NCBI GenBank assembly: GCA_937915145.1
Contig: CALDNT010000256.1
Location: 1-54,791, forward strand
Source: an uncultured Reyranella sp.
Lineage (GTDB): Bacteria; Pseudomonadota; Alphaproteobacteria; Reyranellales; Reyranellaceae
DNA length: 54,791 bases
Direction of reading: 5' to 3'
In this document: one piece after another, positions 38,438 through 46,489 of the stretch
Position numbering within the stretch: the first letter of the stretch is position 1
Layout of the letters: each line of letters starts with the position of its first letter
Position numbers and translations under genes: made by a program
Notes under the pieces: model-generated
Databases searched by the model: none
Told to the model about the DNA's origin: nothing
Seen by the model: the letters and a program-made list of their open reading frames with translations, nothing else

Positions 38438-39352
38438 ATGGCCGAGCCGGTTCGGACCGACAAGGAACAGAGGCGGCTCATCCGCATGGCGGAGACCATC
38501 TCCAAGGCGCTGCCCTACATGCGCCGGCACAACGATGCCACCTTCGTGGTGAAGTACGGCGGCCATGCCATGACCGATCCCAAGCTCGGCGACCTGGTCG
38601 CCCGCGACGTCGTGCTGATGAAGCAGGTCGGCATGAATCCCGTCGTGGTCCATGGTGGCGGCCCGCAGATCAACAAGATGCTCGAGCGGGTCGGCATCAA
38701 GAGCACCTTCGTGAACGGGCTCCGCGTCACCGACGCCGCCACCATGGAAATCGTCGAGATGGTTCTGGCCGGCTCGATCAACAAGGCGATCGTGGCCGAC
38801 ATCAACGAATGCGGCGGCATCGCAGTCGGCATCTGCGGCAAGGACGGCAATCTGATCCTGGCGCGCAAGGTGACGGAAATGCGCGACCCCAAGACCGGCG
38901 AACTGCTGAAAGTCGACCTCAAGCAGGTGGGCGAACCCGCCAAGATCAACGTCATGGTGCTGGAGCAATTGCGCCGCGCCGATGTTATCCCCGTCGTGGC
39001 TCCGATCGGTTTCGGCGTCGACGACGAGCTCACCTACAACATCAACGCCGACACCTCGGCCGGGGCCATCGCCGGTGCCATGAGGGCCAAGCGCCTTCTG
39101 TTCCTGACCGACGTGCCGGGGGTTCTCGACAAGGACGGCAAGCTCATCGAGGACATGACGGTCGAGCAGGCTCGCGCCCTGATCGCCGACGGCACGATTT
39201 CCGGCGGCATGATTCCCAAGGTCGAGAACTGCATCGAGGCGGTGAACCGGGGGGTCGAGGCGGCCGTCATCATGGATGGCCGGGTGCCGCATGCGCTGCT
39301 GCTCGAGGTCTTCACCGAGGCCGGGGTCGGCACCATGGTCACCCGGACCTGA
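38438..39352 (+). CDS. argB: Acetylglutamate kinase
   Basis: 304 residues from ATG 38438; ATG 38420 is in frame but has the terminator stem directly upstream and no ribosome site. Phosphorylates N-acetylglutamate, second step of arginine synthesis. Seen: Val-Val-Lys-Tyr-Gly-Gly-His-Ala-Met near the start, His-Gly-Gly-Gly-Pro-Gln-Ile (substrate), Gly-Leu-Arg-Val-Thr-Asp, Asn-Ile-Asn-Ala-Asp, and Leu-Thr-Asp-Val-Pro-Gly-Val, all standard. The terminal Ile-Ser-Gly-Gly-Met-Ile-Pro-Lys segment is present. Confidence 0.94.
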   Translation: MAEPVRTDKEQRRLIRMAETISKALPYMRRHNDATFVVKYGGHAMTDPKLGDLVARDVVLMKQVGMNPVVVHGGGPQINKMLERVGIKSTFVNGLRVTDAATMEIVEMVLAGSINKAIVADINECGGIAVGICGKDGNLILARKVTEMRDPKTGELLKVDLKQVGEPAKINVMVLEQLRRADVIPVVAPIGFGVDDELTYNINADTSAGAIAGAMRAKRLLFLTDVPGVLDKDGKLIEDMTVEQARALIADGTISGGMIPKVENCIEAVNRGVEAAVIMDGRVPHALLLEVFTEAGVGTMVTRT

Positions 39353-39376
39353 GTGCGCCCGTCTGCATTGCAAACC

Positions 39377-39405
39377 TTGAATAGCCCTGATCTCCTGCAT
39401 ATTTA
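39377..39405 (+). promoter_or_regulatory. Promoter of def, possibly for a leaderless message
   Basis: TTGAAT (39377-39382), 17 bases, then TATTTA (39400-39405). Transcription would begin 6-7 bases later, at the def ATG (39412). No Shine-Dalgarno sequence precedes that ATG, which fits a leaderless transcript. The -10 hexamer is only fair. Confidence 0.4.
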
Positions 39406-39411
39406 TCTGCA

Positions 39412-39987
39412 ATGGCCATTCTGCCCATCCTGACCGCGCCCGATCCGCGCCTGAAGAAAAAGTCCCTCCCGGTCGAGACAGTCGATGCGGGCGTGCGTCA
39501 GCTTATGGATGACATGCTGGAGACCATGTACGCGGCCCCCGGCATCGGCCTTGCCGCGCCCCAGGTCGGGGCGTTGAAGCGCGTCATCGTGCTCGATATC
39601 GATCGTGAGGAGACCAAGACCGGGCCGCTGCTCATGGCCAATCCGGAGATCGTCGAGGCGTCGGATGACGACGTGACCTACGAGGAAGGGTGCCTGTCGG
39701 TGCCCGACCACTATTCCGACGTCGTTCGGCCGGCGGAAGTGCGCGTGCGCTACCTTGATCGTGATGGCAACAGCCAGGAGATGACCTGCGAAGGTCTGCT
39801 CGCCACCTGCGTCCAGCACGAGATCGACCATCTCGACGGCATCCTGTTCATCGACCACATCTCGTCGCTGAAGCGCAACATGATCCTCCGCAAGCTCTTG
39901 AAGGCGCGGAAGGAAAAGGAGCGCGACGAGGCCGAAGGTAAACCGCCTGCCAAGGATCAGGCCCAGGATCGGGAGCACGCACTTTAG
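39412..39987 (+). CDS. def: Peptide deformylase
   Basis: 191 residues. The three motifs are complete: Gly-Ile-Gly-Leu-Ala-Ala-Pro-Gln-Val-Gly (44-53), Glu-Gly-Cys-Leu-Ser (92-96, Cys is a metal ligand) and His136-Glu-Ile-Asp-His140. It removes formyl groups from new proteins using Fe2+. A charged C-terminal extension (Lys/Glu-rich, ~25 residues) follows the catalytic domain. No fmt gene follows it here, unlike many bacteria; a globin gene comes next. Confidence 0.96.
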   Translation: MAILPILTAPDPRLKKKSLPVETVDAGVRQLMDDMLETMYAAPGIGLAAPQVGALKRVIVLDIDREETKTGPLLMANPEIVEASDDDVTYEEGCLSVPDHYSDVVRPAEVRVRYLDRDGNSQEMTCEGLLATCVQHEIDHLDGILFIDHISSLKRNMILRKLLKARKEKERDEAEGKPPAKDQAQDREHAL

Positions 39988-40043
39988 GTCACGGCATGGA
40001 ATTTGCGGCGGCTCTTCCGGAACAATCTCGGGGGACTCCTCCG

Positions 40044-40073
40044 ATGACACCGCAGTAGATCGAACTGGTCCAG
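40044..40073 (+). other. Lost N-terminus of the globin gene (in-frame TAG)
   Basis: ATG 40044 opens the frame Met-Thr-Pro-Gln-stop-Ile-Glu-Leu-Val-Gln into the globin at 40074. The residues match the usual globin start Met-Thr-Pro-x-Gln-Ile-Glu-Leu-Val. The TAG at 40056-40058 replaces what should be a Gln or Glu codon, one base from CAG or GAG. Confidence 0.75.
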
Positions 40074-40451
40074 ATGAGCTTCAAGAAGGTCATGCCCATC
40101 GCCGGCACGGCGGCGGACCTGTTCTATGGTCGCCTGTTCGAGATCGCGCCTGAGGTGCGATCCATGTTCCCGCAAGACATGAAGGAGCAGAAGATTAAGC
40201 TGATGAGCATGTTGGGGACCGCCGTCACCAATCTGCACGAGCTCGAGACAATCTTGCCGGCCGTGAAGGCGCTAGGCGATCGGCACAAGGGCTGCGGCGT
40301 GACCGCGGCACACTACGCGCCGGTCGGCGCCGCGCTGCTGTGGACCCTCGAGAAGGGCCTTGGCGCCGATTTCACGCCGGAGGTGAAGGTAGCCTGGACC
40401 GAAACCTACATGGCGCTGGCCGGTGTGATGACCACCGAATGGTCCTATTAA
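40074..40451 (+). CDS. Globin-family haem protein, probably 5'-interrupted
   Basis: 125 residues from ATG 40074, the first in-frame start after an amber codon. Typical features: Phe-Tyr-Gly-Arg-Leu-Phe-Glu-Ile-Ala-Pro-Glu-Val-Arg-Ser-Met-Phe-Pro (CD region) and the proximal His in Leu-Gly-Asp-Arg-His-Lys-Gly-Cys-Gly-Val (about 62-70), with Trp-Thr-Glu-Thr-Tyr near the end. It resembles the haemoglobin domain of flavohaemoglobins and single-domain alphaproteobacterial globins. Loss of the first 10 residues removes part of helix A. No good ribosome site precedes ATG 40074, so expression is doubtful. Confidence 0.75.
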   Translation: MSFKKVMPIAGTAADLFYGRLFEIAPEVRSMFPQDMKEQKIKLMSMLGTAVTNLHELETILPAVKALGDRHKGCGVTAAHYAPVGAALLWTLEKGLGADFTPEVKVAWTETYMALAGVMTTEWSY

Positions 40452-40479
40452 CTCTCTCGTTGCCGTTTGAGGGAGTGCG

Positions 40480-40537
40480 ATCGTGCACAACCTGAGTGGG
40501 AAACTGCCCAAACTTGGCGTTCAGCAAAGTGCACGAT
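40480..40537. repeat. Perfect 9-bp inverted repeat in the low-GC gap
   Basis: ATCGTGCAC (40480-40488) and GTGCACGAT (40529-40537) are exact reverse complements, separated by 40 bases. They flank the promoter region of the small gene pair downstream. Arms this long but far apart suggest a binding site for a regulator that loops or two half-sites, or the ends of a small mobile insertion; not decided. Confidence 0.4.
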
Positions 40538-40581
40538 ATCGCTAATCTGGCGCTCGAATGAATGTGGGCAGGTGCTTCTAA

Positions 40582-40791
40582 ATGGCTAAGAAAGCTAGGC
40601 CATGGAATCTTTACTGGGTCGTGTCTGACGGCATCGAGGACTGTTTCGTGGTTGCCAAAGACGCTCGCAGTGCGTGCCGCGTTGAAATTTGCATGAATGG
40701 CTTTGAAACCCATGAAGTGCGAGCAACAAAGGTCATCACGATTCCAGCAAAAGTCCAACTAGCCTATTCAGACTGCATGGGGGCAGGATGA
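40582..40791 (+). CDS. Small hypothetical protein in a low-GC patch
   Basis: 69 residues beginning Met-Ala-Lys-Lys-Ala-Arg-Pro-Trp-Asn-Leu-Tyr-Trp-Val-Val-Ser-Asp-Gly, a compact domain with alternating strands and helices and two cysteines. AGGTG precedes the ATG. Base composition is visibly lower in G+C than in neighbours, suggesting transfer. It ends five bases before the next start. Function unknown. Confidence 0.5.
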   Translation: MAKKARPWNLYWVVSDGIEDCFVVAKDARSACRVEICMNGFETHEVRATKVITIPAKVQLAYSDCMGAG

Positions 40792-40795
40792 ACTT

Positions 40796-40996
40796 GTGAC
40801 TTTCTTGGCTTTCTTCGACATTCATTCCAGAGTGGTGAAGACGATGTTTCGGGCGGCTTTTCATGCGAGTCTAGATTTCGCGGTCGAAACTTGGGGGCGT
40901 CCCAAGCAGGTTCCCAAGGACTTCCTGTCTAAAAAGCATAAAGAAGAAGCAGGCCTATTTTTTGAGGTGTTTACGCCCAAAAAGGGCGCCATTTGA
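40796..40996 (+). CDS. Small hypothetical protein, coupled to the previous gene
   Basis: 66 residues from GTG 40796, with AGGA inside the end of the previous gene, so the two are likely translationally coupled. Aromatic-rich start (Phe-Leu-Ala-Phe-Phe-Asp-Ile-His-Ser), basic middle, Phe-Phe-Glu-Val-Phe-Thr-Pro-Lys-Lys tail. Low G+C as for its partner. A two-gene accessory unit of unknown role. Confidence 0.45.
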   Translation: MTFLAFFDIHSRVVKTMFRAAFHASLDFAVETWGRPKQVPKDFLSKKHKEEAGLFFEVFTPKKGAI

Positions 40997-41040
40997 CACT
41001 TCTCCTTATCGTCAGACTTCGACGCGGTATCGCACTCTAG

Positions 41041-42405
41041 CTACTGCGCCGCTATCTTCGACGCGGCCGGTGCAAACTCTCGCTCCATCTCTCGCCGCAC
41101 CTTCACCGCCGTCAGCGTCTCGTCCATCGCTACGTCGGCGTAGGTAAGCGACTGGCCGGCCTTGATGGGTTTGAGCAGCTTGACGTTATGCGCAAGGCCG
41201 AGCGGCAGGCTGCCGAGCGACGTCGATTTCTCCGACGGGAACAGCTTGCCGTAGACCGTGTAACCGCCCTCGCCGTCCAGCATCTCGCCGGGCTTTAGGT
41301 CACGCTTGGCAGTGGCGATCACGTCGGCATGGAAGCCGATCGGGCAGCCGGTCGGCTCCTTGCGCAACCCGATTGAGGCGACCGACATGCCGACCTCCAG
41401 CCCGATCAGATGCCAGCGCTTGTACATCACGGAATAGCGGCCGCTGGGGTCGGTGCAGAGCATGTATTCTTCGAAGCAGTTCTTCTGGTACTCGGTGGCG
41501 GCCTCGAACACGACCCACACACCCTTGCGGATCTCGTAGGGGATCGCGCGGCCGTCCTTCTCCAGCGACGAGGCGACCTCGACCTGGCCCTTGTGGTGAA
41601 GCTGACCACCTTCGGAGATCGGCCGCATCACGAACGGCAGGTCGTCGACCGCGCAGGGCGGAAAGGCGAGGCCATCCGGTGCCGGCGTGAGGCCGGTGGC
41701 GTTGGATACCGCCGTGCTCTCGATGGCGGGCTTGGAGCCGTCGAGGAAGGAATTGAACATCTTGGGATTGAGCCCGCCGCGCCTGGCCTGCTCTTCGTTC
41801 AGGCCCCAGTATTTCCACACCGTCTCGGGTGTCGACTGGGCGAAATGCGGCAGCCACTTGTGGCCGCGGCCGGCCGCCGTCACCTCAAAGCCCGAGGTGC
41901 GCGCCCAGTCGACCAGTTCGCAGATCAACGCCGGCTGGTCACCGTAGGCCAGGCTGTAGATCACGCCGGCCTGGGCGGCGCGGCGGGCGAGCAGCGGACC
42001 GCAGAAGGCATCGGCCTCGACCGTCACCATCACCACACTCTTGCCGTGCCTAAAGGCTTCGAGCGCATGCTCGACGGCGGCGATCGGATCGCCCGTCGAT
42101 TCCACGATGATGTCGATCTCGGGATGGCTGACCAGCGCGCGCCAGTCCTCGGTGAGATAGGTGCTGCCGTGCTGGCGCGCCTCGGCGAACGATGTGGCCC
42201 CCGTCACCTCGGGCTTCCAGCCGAGCCGCGCCAGGTTCTCGCGCGCGCGCAGTGGCGAGAGATCGGCGATGCCCAGCAGATGGATGCCTGGCGTCGTCGG
42301 GATCTGCGACAGATACATCGAGCCGAATTTTCCCGCGCCGATCACGCCGATGCGCAGCAGCTTGGCGTCGGCCGCGCGGGCCAGGAGCATGCGATGGAGA
42401 CTCAT
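41041..42405 (-). CDS. NAD(P)-binding oxidoreductase with C-terminal SAF domain
   Basis: 454 residues. Rossmann motif Val-Ile-Gly-Ala-Gly-Lys-Phe-Gly-Ser-Met (about 21-30), followed by a homoserine-dehydrogenase-like region with Glu-Ser-Thr-Gly-Asp and Met-Val-Thr-Val-Glu-Ala-Asp. The last ~100 residues form a SAF-type domain with Leu-Lys-Pro-Gly-Glu-Met-Leu-Asp-Gly-Glu-Gly-Gly-Tyr-Thr-Val-Tyr-Gly. Such enzymes are found in sugar or sugar-acid pathways. It is the last gene of the GntR/PhyH operon. Substrate unknown. Confidence 0.83.
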   Translation of the reverse strand: MSLHRMLLARAADAKLLRIGVIGAGKFGSMYLSQIPTTPGIHLLGIADLSPLRARENLARLGWKPEVTGATSFAEARQHGSTYLTEDWRALVSHPEIDIIVESTGDPIAAVEHALEAFRHGKSVVMVTVEADAFCGPLLARRAAQAGVIYSLAYGDQPALICELVDWARTSGFEVTAAGRGHKWLPHFAQSTPETVWKYWGLNEEQARRGGLNPKMFNSFLDGSKPAIESTAVSNATGLTPAPDGLAFPPCAVDDLPFVMRPISEGGQLHHKGQVEVASSLEKDGRAIPYEIRKGVWVVFEAATEYQKNCFEEYMLCTDPSGRYSVMYKRWHLIGLEVGMSVASIGLRKEPTGCPIGFHADVIATAKRDLKPGEMLDGEGGYTVYGKLFPSEKSTSLGSLPLGLAHNVKLLKPIKAGQSLTYADVAMDETLTAVKVRREMEREFAPAASKIAAQ

Positions 42406-42427
42406 TGATCCCTCCGGAGGTTTTTCG

Positions 42428-43228
42428 TTATTCCGCGGCAGCTTTGCCGCGGGTTACCCGCGTCACGCAATCGTCTTCCCAGGCGTCCAAGGGCGTGAAA
42501 TCGCGGTGCGCGATATAGGCCGGGCGCTTGTAGCGGCGGATGGCGTTCTGCACGGAATTATAGGTCACATAGATGATCTGGCGGTCCCATGGCGACATGT
42601 TGGGCGGGCTGCCGTGCACCAGCGTGCCGTGGAAGAAGATTGCTGAGCCGGCCGGCCCCTTGGGCGCCACGATGCCACCCTGCTTCACCAGCTTGGCGAT
42701 GGTGTCGTTGTCGATCACCCACAGTGGATAGGACGTCGTGGTGAGGTCGTGCCTGGCCTCGATCGCGCCCTTCTTGTGGCTCTTGGGAATGAACCACAGC
42801 GGGCCGTTGAACTCGTTCACCTCGTCCACGAATACCGCGAGGTTCATGGCCCGTGCCTCGGGCATGTCGTCATCGGCCTTCCAGGTGCCATAGTCCTGGT
42901 GCCACTGCCAGACGTCGCCGTCGAAGGCGGCTTTGCCGTTGATCTTGAACTGGTGGATGTAGGTCTTGTCTTTCAGCAGCTGCTCGGCCGGCTCGACGAA
43001 GCGCGGGCTGTGCACCAGCGCCTCGAAGACCGGATGATAGGTGTGCACGGCGAAGGCGGTGCGCACCACGTCGCCGGTCTTCTCGCGTACGTTCTCCTCG
43101 CGGCGCTGCGCGAAAACACCGGGGATCTCCGACTTCAGGATCGCCGTTTCCTCGCGCGAGAAGTAGCTGGGGAAGAAGAGGTAGCCGTCGTCGTCGAACT
43201 GCTTCAGTTGCTGCGGTGTAAGCTTCAT
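42428..43228 (-). CDS. Phytanoyl-CoA dioxygenase-family (PhyH) oxygenase
   Basis: 266 residues. Fe(II) ligands His110-x-Asp112 (Trp-Gln-Trp-His-Gln-Asp-Tyr-Gly-Thr-Trp) and His204 in Leu-Val-His-Gly-Ser-Pro-Pro-Asn-Met, with Arg for 2-oxoglutarate further on. Typical of PhyH enzymes such as ectoine or phytanoyl hydroxylases, which hydroxylate small molecules. Middle gene of an operon between a GntR regulator and the SAF oxidoreductase. GGGAGG precedes the ATG. Substrate unknown. Confidence 0.87.
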   Translation of the reverse strand: MKLTPQQLKQFDDDGYLFFPSYFSREETAILKSEIPGVFAQRREENVREKTGDVVRTAFAVHTYHPVFEALVHSPRFVEPAEQLLKDKTYIHQFKINGKAAFDGDVWQWHQDYGTWKADDDMPEARAMNLAVFVDEVNEFNGPLWFIPKSHKKGAIEARHDLTTTSYPLWVIDNDTIAKLVKQGGIVAPKGPAGSAIFFHGTLVHGSPPNMSPWDRQIIYVTYNSVQNAIRRYKRPAYIAHRDFTPLDAWEDDCVTRVTRGKAAAE

Positions 43229-43254
43229 GGCGGTTCCTCCCTTGCTTGTTTGCG

Positions 43255-43926
43255 TCAGGCCGCTCGCGAGATCACGATCTTCAGCCGTCCGGTGAGAATG
43301 TCGGCCATCTGTTCGGCATGGCCGCGACAGAGCGCCTCGGCCTCGGACGCCTGGCTAGCCTCCAGGGCGCGCAGGATACCCTCATGCTCGTCCCAGACGC
43401 TGACGCGCAGATCGCTTTCGCTGAGAGCCGCGGCCATTACCCGGCGCAGGTGCTGCCAAAGCGGCTGGGCGGTTTCGCCGATTAGGGGGTTGCCCGACGC
43501 TTCATAGATAAAGAGATGAAAATCGATGTCGGCCTCGATGACCGAGGGGACGTGGCCGATCGCGACGGCGCGCCGGCCGACGTCGATAAGCTGGCGGCCC
43601 CGTTGGACAAGCTGCGGCGTGTAGCGTGCCGCTGCCAGCCGCGCCGCCGCGCCATCGAGGGCTCCGCGGACGATGTAGAGATTGCGCGCATGGTCGACGT
43701 CCAGCGGTGCAACGCAAACGCCTTTACGGCCGGCATCGACCAGGAACCCTTCGCGTCGCAGCATCATCATCGCCTGCAGTACCGGTTGCCGCGACACGCC
43801 GAACCGGTGGGCAAGCTCTTCCTGTGTGATCCGGGTTCCGGCCTTGACCTCGCCGGAGCAGATGGCGGTCAGCACCGAATCGTGGATGCGTTCCGAGAGG
43901 TCGGGTTCCGAGGCAAAGGGGCGCAT
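43255..43926 (-). CDS. GntR-family (FadR/FCD subgroup) transcriptional regulator
   Basis: 223 residues. Winged helix with Ile-Cys-Ser-Gly-Glu-Val-Lys-Ala-Gly-Thr-Arg-Ile-Thr-Gln-Glu-Glu-Leu-Ala-His-Arg-Phe-Gly-Val-Ser-Arg-Gln-Pro-Val (about 20-46), then an all-helical FCD effector domain with His and Asp residues for metal and a carboxylate ligand. It is probably the operon's substrate sensor. A FadR-type palindrome lies directly before its start, so it should regulate itself and the PhyH and SAF genes. Confidence 0.9.
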   Translation of the reverse strand: MRPFASEPDLSERIHDSVLTAICSGEVKAGTRITQEELAHRFGVSRQPVLQAMMMLRREGFLVDAGRKGVCVAPLDVDHARNLYIVRGALDGAAARLAAARYTPQLVQRGRQLIDVGRRAVAIGHVPSVIEADIDFHLFIYEASGNPLIGETAQPLWQHLRRVMAAALSESDLRVSVWDEHEGILRALEASQASEAEALCRGHAEQMADILTGRLKIVISRAA

Positions 43927-43931
43927 GGGTA

Positions 43932-43941
43932 TTGTATACAG
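43932..43941. promoter_or_regulatory. FadR/FCD-type operator at the gntR start
   Basis: TTGTATACAG contains the perfect palindrome TGTATACA (43933-43940), matching the FadR-subgroup core (t-GT-nnn-AC-a). It lies 6 bases upstream of the gntR ATG, in the gap to gdpD, so bound regulator would block transcription or translation of its own operon. Confidence 0.55.
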
Positions 43942-43967
43942 AACACAGAGCGCCCAAAGTCAATAGC

Positions 43968-44918
43968 CTAGCGGGATTTGAGGCCTTTCGCGGCCAATAT
44001 CGGCTGCGCGCGGTCAGGATAATCGGTGATCAGGCCATCGACGCCGAACTCGATCAGGCGAGCCATCTCGGCCGGCACGTTCACCGTCCAGGGGACCACC
44101 TTCAGGCCGAGCGCGTGGGCTTCCTTGATGTTCTCGGCAGTGACATTGCGCCAGAACGGCGACCAGGTGGCGCACCCGGCAGCCTTCGCCAGTCGCGGCA
44201 CCGACCCGCCGTGCGCCGCGAGATCAAGGCCTCCCAACCACGGCGATGGGTGTCCGCTGGCGCGGCCAACAGTATCGAAGTTGGTGCTCTCGATGGTGAG
44301 GCAGCCGGTGGCGATTTCCGGTGCCAGTTTCTTCGCCTCGATGAGCCCACGCCAGTCGAAGGACTGAAGCGTGCTGCGGTCGGCCGCCTTGCCCTTGCGG
44401 ATGGCGTCCACGGCGAGGCGCGTGAAACGCGCCGGATCGACCGTGAGGTCGGGCTTGTTCGGGTCGGTCTTGATCTCGATGTTGAAGCGCACTTCACGGC
44501 CACCGAGGGCCAGGACCGCGGCGAGAGTCGGAAAACGCTGGCCGTCGACCGGCTTCTGCTCGGGATACTGCTGGGCGTACTTGCTCGCCGGGTTAAGCCG
44601 CCCGATATCGTACTTCGCGAGGTCGGCCAGGCTGAGCGAGCGAATGGCGGGGCCGGCGGTCGCCAGCCACTGTCCGTCCGGTCCACGCGTCAGGGCAGGA
44701 TTGAGGATCGGATCGTGGCTGATGACGACAGCGTCGTCGCTGGTGATCGCAAGATCCGTCTCGAGGGTGCTGACGCCGAGATCGAGGGCCAGCTTGAACC
44801 CCGCCAGTGTATTCTCCGGCGCCAGGCCGCGCGCGCCGCGATGGCCCTGCAGGTCGAAGGCAGCAGCGACCCCGAGGCTAGCGACCCAGATTGCGCAGGC
44901 GAGCGATGCGATCCGCAA
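43968..44918 (-). CDS. Glycerophosphodiester phosphodiesterase, exported
   Basis: 316 residues from TTG 44918; the frame's only ATG (45002) would lie 125 bases inside htpX and put a polar leader before the signal. With TTG the protein starts with a good signal peptide (Ala/Leu/Val core, Val-Ala-Ala-Ala-Phe). The GDPD core shows His-Arg-Gly-Ala-Arg-Gly-Leu-Ala-Pro-Glu-Asn-Thr-Leu (Gly-His-Arg catalytic), Glu-Thr-Asp-Leu-Ala and Ser-His-Asp-Pro. It releases glycerol-3-phosphate from lipid head groups in the periplasm. Overlaps htpX by 41 bases. Confidence 0.82.
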   Translation of the reverse strand: MRIASLACAIWVASLGVAAAFDLQGHRGARGLAPENTLAGFKLALDLGVSTLETDLAITSDDAVVISHDPILNPALTRGPDGQWLATAGPAIRSLSLADLAKYDIGRLNPASKYAQQYPEQKPVDGQRFPTLAAVLALGGREVRFNIEIKTDPNKPDLTVDPARFTRLAVDAIRKGKAADRSTLQSFDWRGLIEAKKLAPEIATGCLTIESTNFDTVGRASGHPSPWLGGLDLAAHGGSVPRLAKAAGCATWSPFWRNVTAENIKEAHALGLKVVPWTVNVPAEMARLIEFGVDGLITDYPDRAQPILAAKGLKSR

Positions 44919-45837
44919 TATCGGGGTGCGTTGCCAGAAGTGCTGAAGACCTGGTGGTGAAGGTCTGCACGGGATTGACGATGAAGAGATGCTGGGTGGC
45001 ACGACTCACTCCGGGGAAGGGGGCGGCCTTCTCGGCGAGTTTGCCGAGTGCCTGGATCAGGCCGTTGGGATTGCGCGTGAACTGCACCGACGTTGCATCG
45101 GCAAGATACTCGCGCTGGCGCGACACCGCCATCTGGACCGCCTTGGCGGCCAGCGGCGCGAAGATCGCCACCACGATCAGCAGGATGATCAGGATGCCGC
45201 CGCCCGAGCCGCCCTTTTTGTTACTGTTGCCGCTGCTGCGCCCCACCCCACCCCAGGCCATGGACCTCAGCAGCATGTCGCAAACCAGCGCGATCAGCCC
45301 CACGGTGACGCCCACCACGACCATGTAGCGGGTGTCGAGATTGGCGAGATGGGCCATTTCGTGCGCCACCACACCCTGCAGTTCGTCGCGGTTGAGCGTG
45401 TCGATCAGGCCGCGCGTGACGGCGATGGTGCCGCCGCCGACCTTGTTTCCCGTCGCGAAGGCATTGAGGGCGTCGGTCTCCAGCACCATGACCTTGGGCA
45501 TCGGCACGCCCGCGGCGATCGAGATCTCCTCGACCACGTTGTAGAGTTGCGGCGCATCCGCCTTGTCGATCGTCTTGGCGCCCGACATGGCAAGCACCAT
45601 CTTGTCGCCGAGTGCGAGCGACAGCAGACTCCAGCCGACGCTGACGACCGCCATTATTGCCGCCGCCGCCACGCCGGCGTTGCTCACCAGCGGCATGCCG
45701 CCGGAGGCCTGGCCTTCCAGCAAGGCGCCGGCGCCATAGCCCACCGCGGCGGCCAGGACCGTCAGGATGGCCAGCAGCAGGACGGTGTTGCGCCGGTTCT
45801 GCTTCTGGGCGGCGACGAAGTCGGTGGTGGCGCTCAT
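44878..45837 (-). CDS. htpX: M48-family zinc metalloprotease HtpX
   Basis: 319 residues with four membrane helices (two N-terminal, two after the active site). The zinc site is Val-Val-Ala-His-Glu-Met-Ala-His-Leu-Ala-Asn (HExxH, about 135-145), and a Glu in Glu-Tyr-Leu-Ala-Asp supplies the third ligand. HtpX degrades damaged membrane proteins. It follows lemA by 20 bases, the usual LemA-HtpX pairing, and overlaps gdpD. Confidence 0.9.
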   Translation of the reverse strand: MSATTDFVAAQKQNRRNTVLLLAILTVLAAAVGYGAGALLEGQASGGMPLVSNAGVAAAAIMAVVSVGWSLLSLALGDKMVLAMSGAKTIDKADAPQLYNVVEEISIAAGVPMPKVMVLETDALNAFATGNKVGGGTIAVTRGLIDTLNRDELQGVVAHEMAHLANLDTRYMVVVGVTVGLIALVCDMLLRSMAWGGVGRSSGNSNKKGGSGGGILIILLIVVAIFAPLAAKAVQMAVSRQREYLADATSVQFTRNPNGLIQALGKLAEKAAPFPGVSRATQHLFIVNPVQTFTTRSSALLATHPDIADRIARLRNLGR

Positions 45838-45857
45838 GCCCCTTTGCCCGGGCGTCC

Positions 45858-46412
45858 CTAGCGCAGCGCGACCTTGGGTACTTCGCGCTCGGTTTCGGGC
45901 ATGTTGAAGAGTTCAATCGGACCGAAGCCCAGCGAGGCGGCGGCCAGCACGGCCGGGAAGCTCTGCCGGCGGACGTTATAGCTGTTCACCGAGTCGTTAT
46001 AGAACTGGCGCGCGAAGGCGATCTTGTTCTCGGTCGTCGTCAGCTCTTCCTGAAGCTGCATCGCGTTGTCGTTCGCCTTGAGTTGCGGATAGTTCTCCAT
46101 CAGGGCGAACAGGCCCCGCGTGGCCTGTGTGAGCGCTGCTTCGGCCGGTCCCGCCTGCGCGGGGTTGCCGGTTGCGGCGACCGCGTTGTTGCGGGCCTGG
46201 ATCACCTTGGTGAGGGTTTCCTGTTCATAGCCCATGGCGTCCTTCACGACCTGAACCAAGTTGGGAATGAGGTCGTGCCGGCGCTTCAGCTGCACGTCGA
46301 TCTGGCTCCATGCCGTCTGCGCCTGGTTGCGGCCGCCGACCAGACCGTTGTAGAGGGCGACCAGCCACAGGCCGATGGCCACGATTATGCCGAGGACGAT
46401 CCAGAAACTCAT
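45858..46412 (-). CDS. LemA family protein
   Basis: 184 residues. An N-terminal membrane segment (about 5-23), then long helices with Trp-Ser-Gln-Ile-Asp-Val-Gln-Leu-Lys-Arg-Arg-His-Asp-Leu-Ile-Pro-Asn-Leu-Val, the LemA signature, and Tyr-Asn-Asp-Ser-Val-Asn-Ser-Tyr-Asn-Val-Arg-Arg-Gln-Ser-Phe-Pro near the end. LemA proteins act with HtpX-type proteases at the membrane. First gene of lemA-htpX-gdpD. Confidence 0.92.
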   Translation of the reverse strand: MSFWIVLGIIVAIGLWLVALYNGLVGGRNQAQTAWSQIDVQLKRRHDLIPNLVQVVKDAMGYEQETLTKVIQARNNAVAATGNPAQAGPAEAALTQATRGLFALMENYPQLKANDNAMQLQEELTTTENKIAFARQFYNDSVNSYNVRRQSFPAVLAAASLGFGPIELFNMPETEREVPKVALR

Positions 46413-46489
46413 GCAATTGGCTCCTATTCGCTGACTTGGCCGCGGCCGCCAGTTTAGTCATGATTGCGGCAAATCCGGGAGGACTAACG

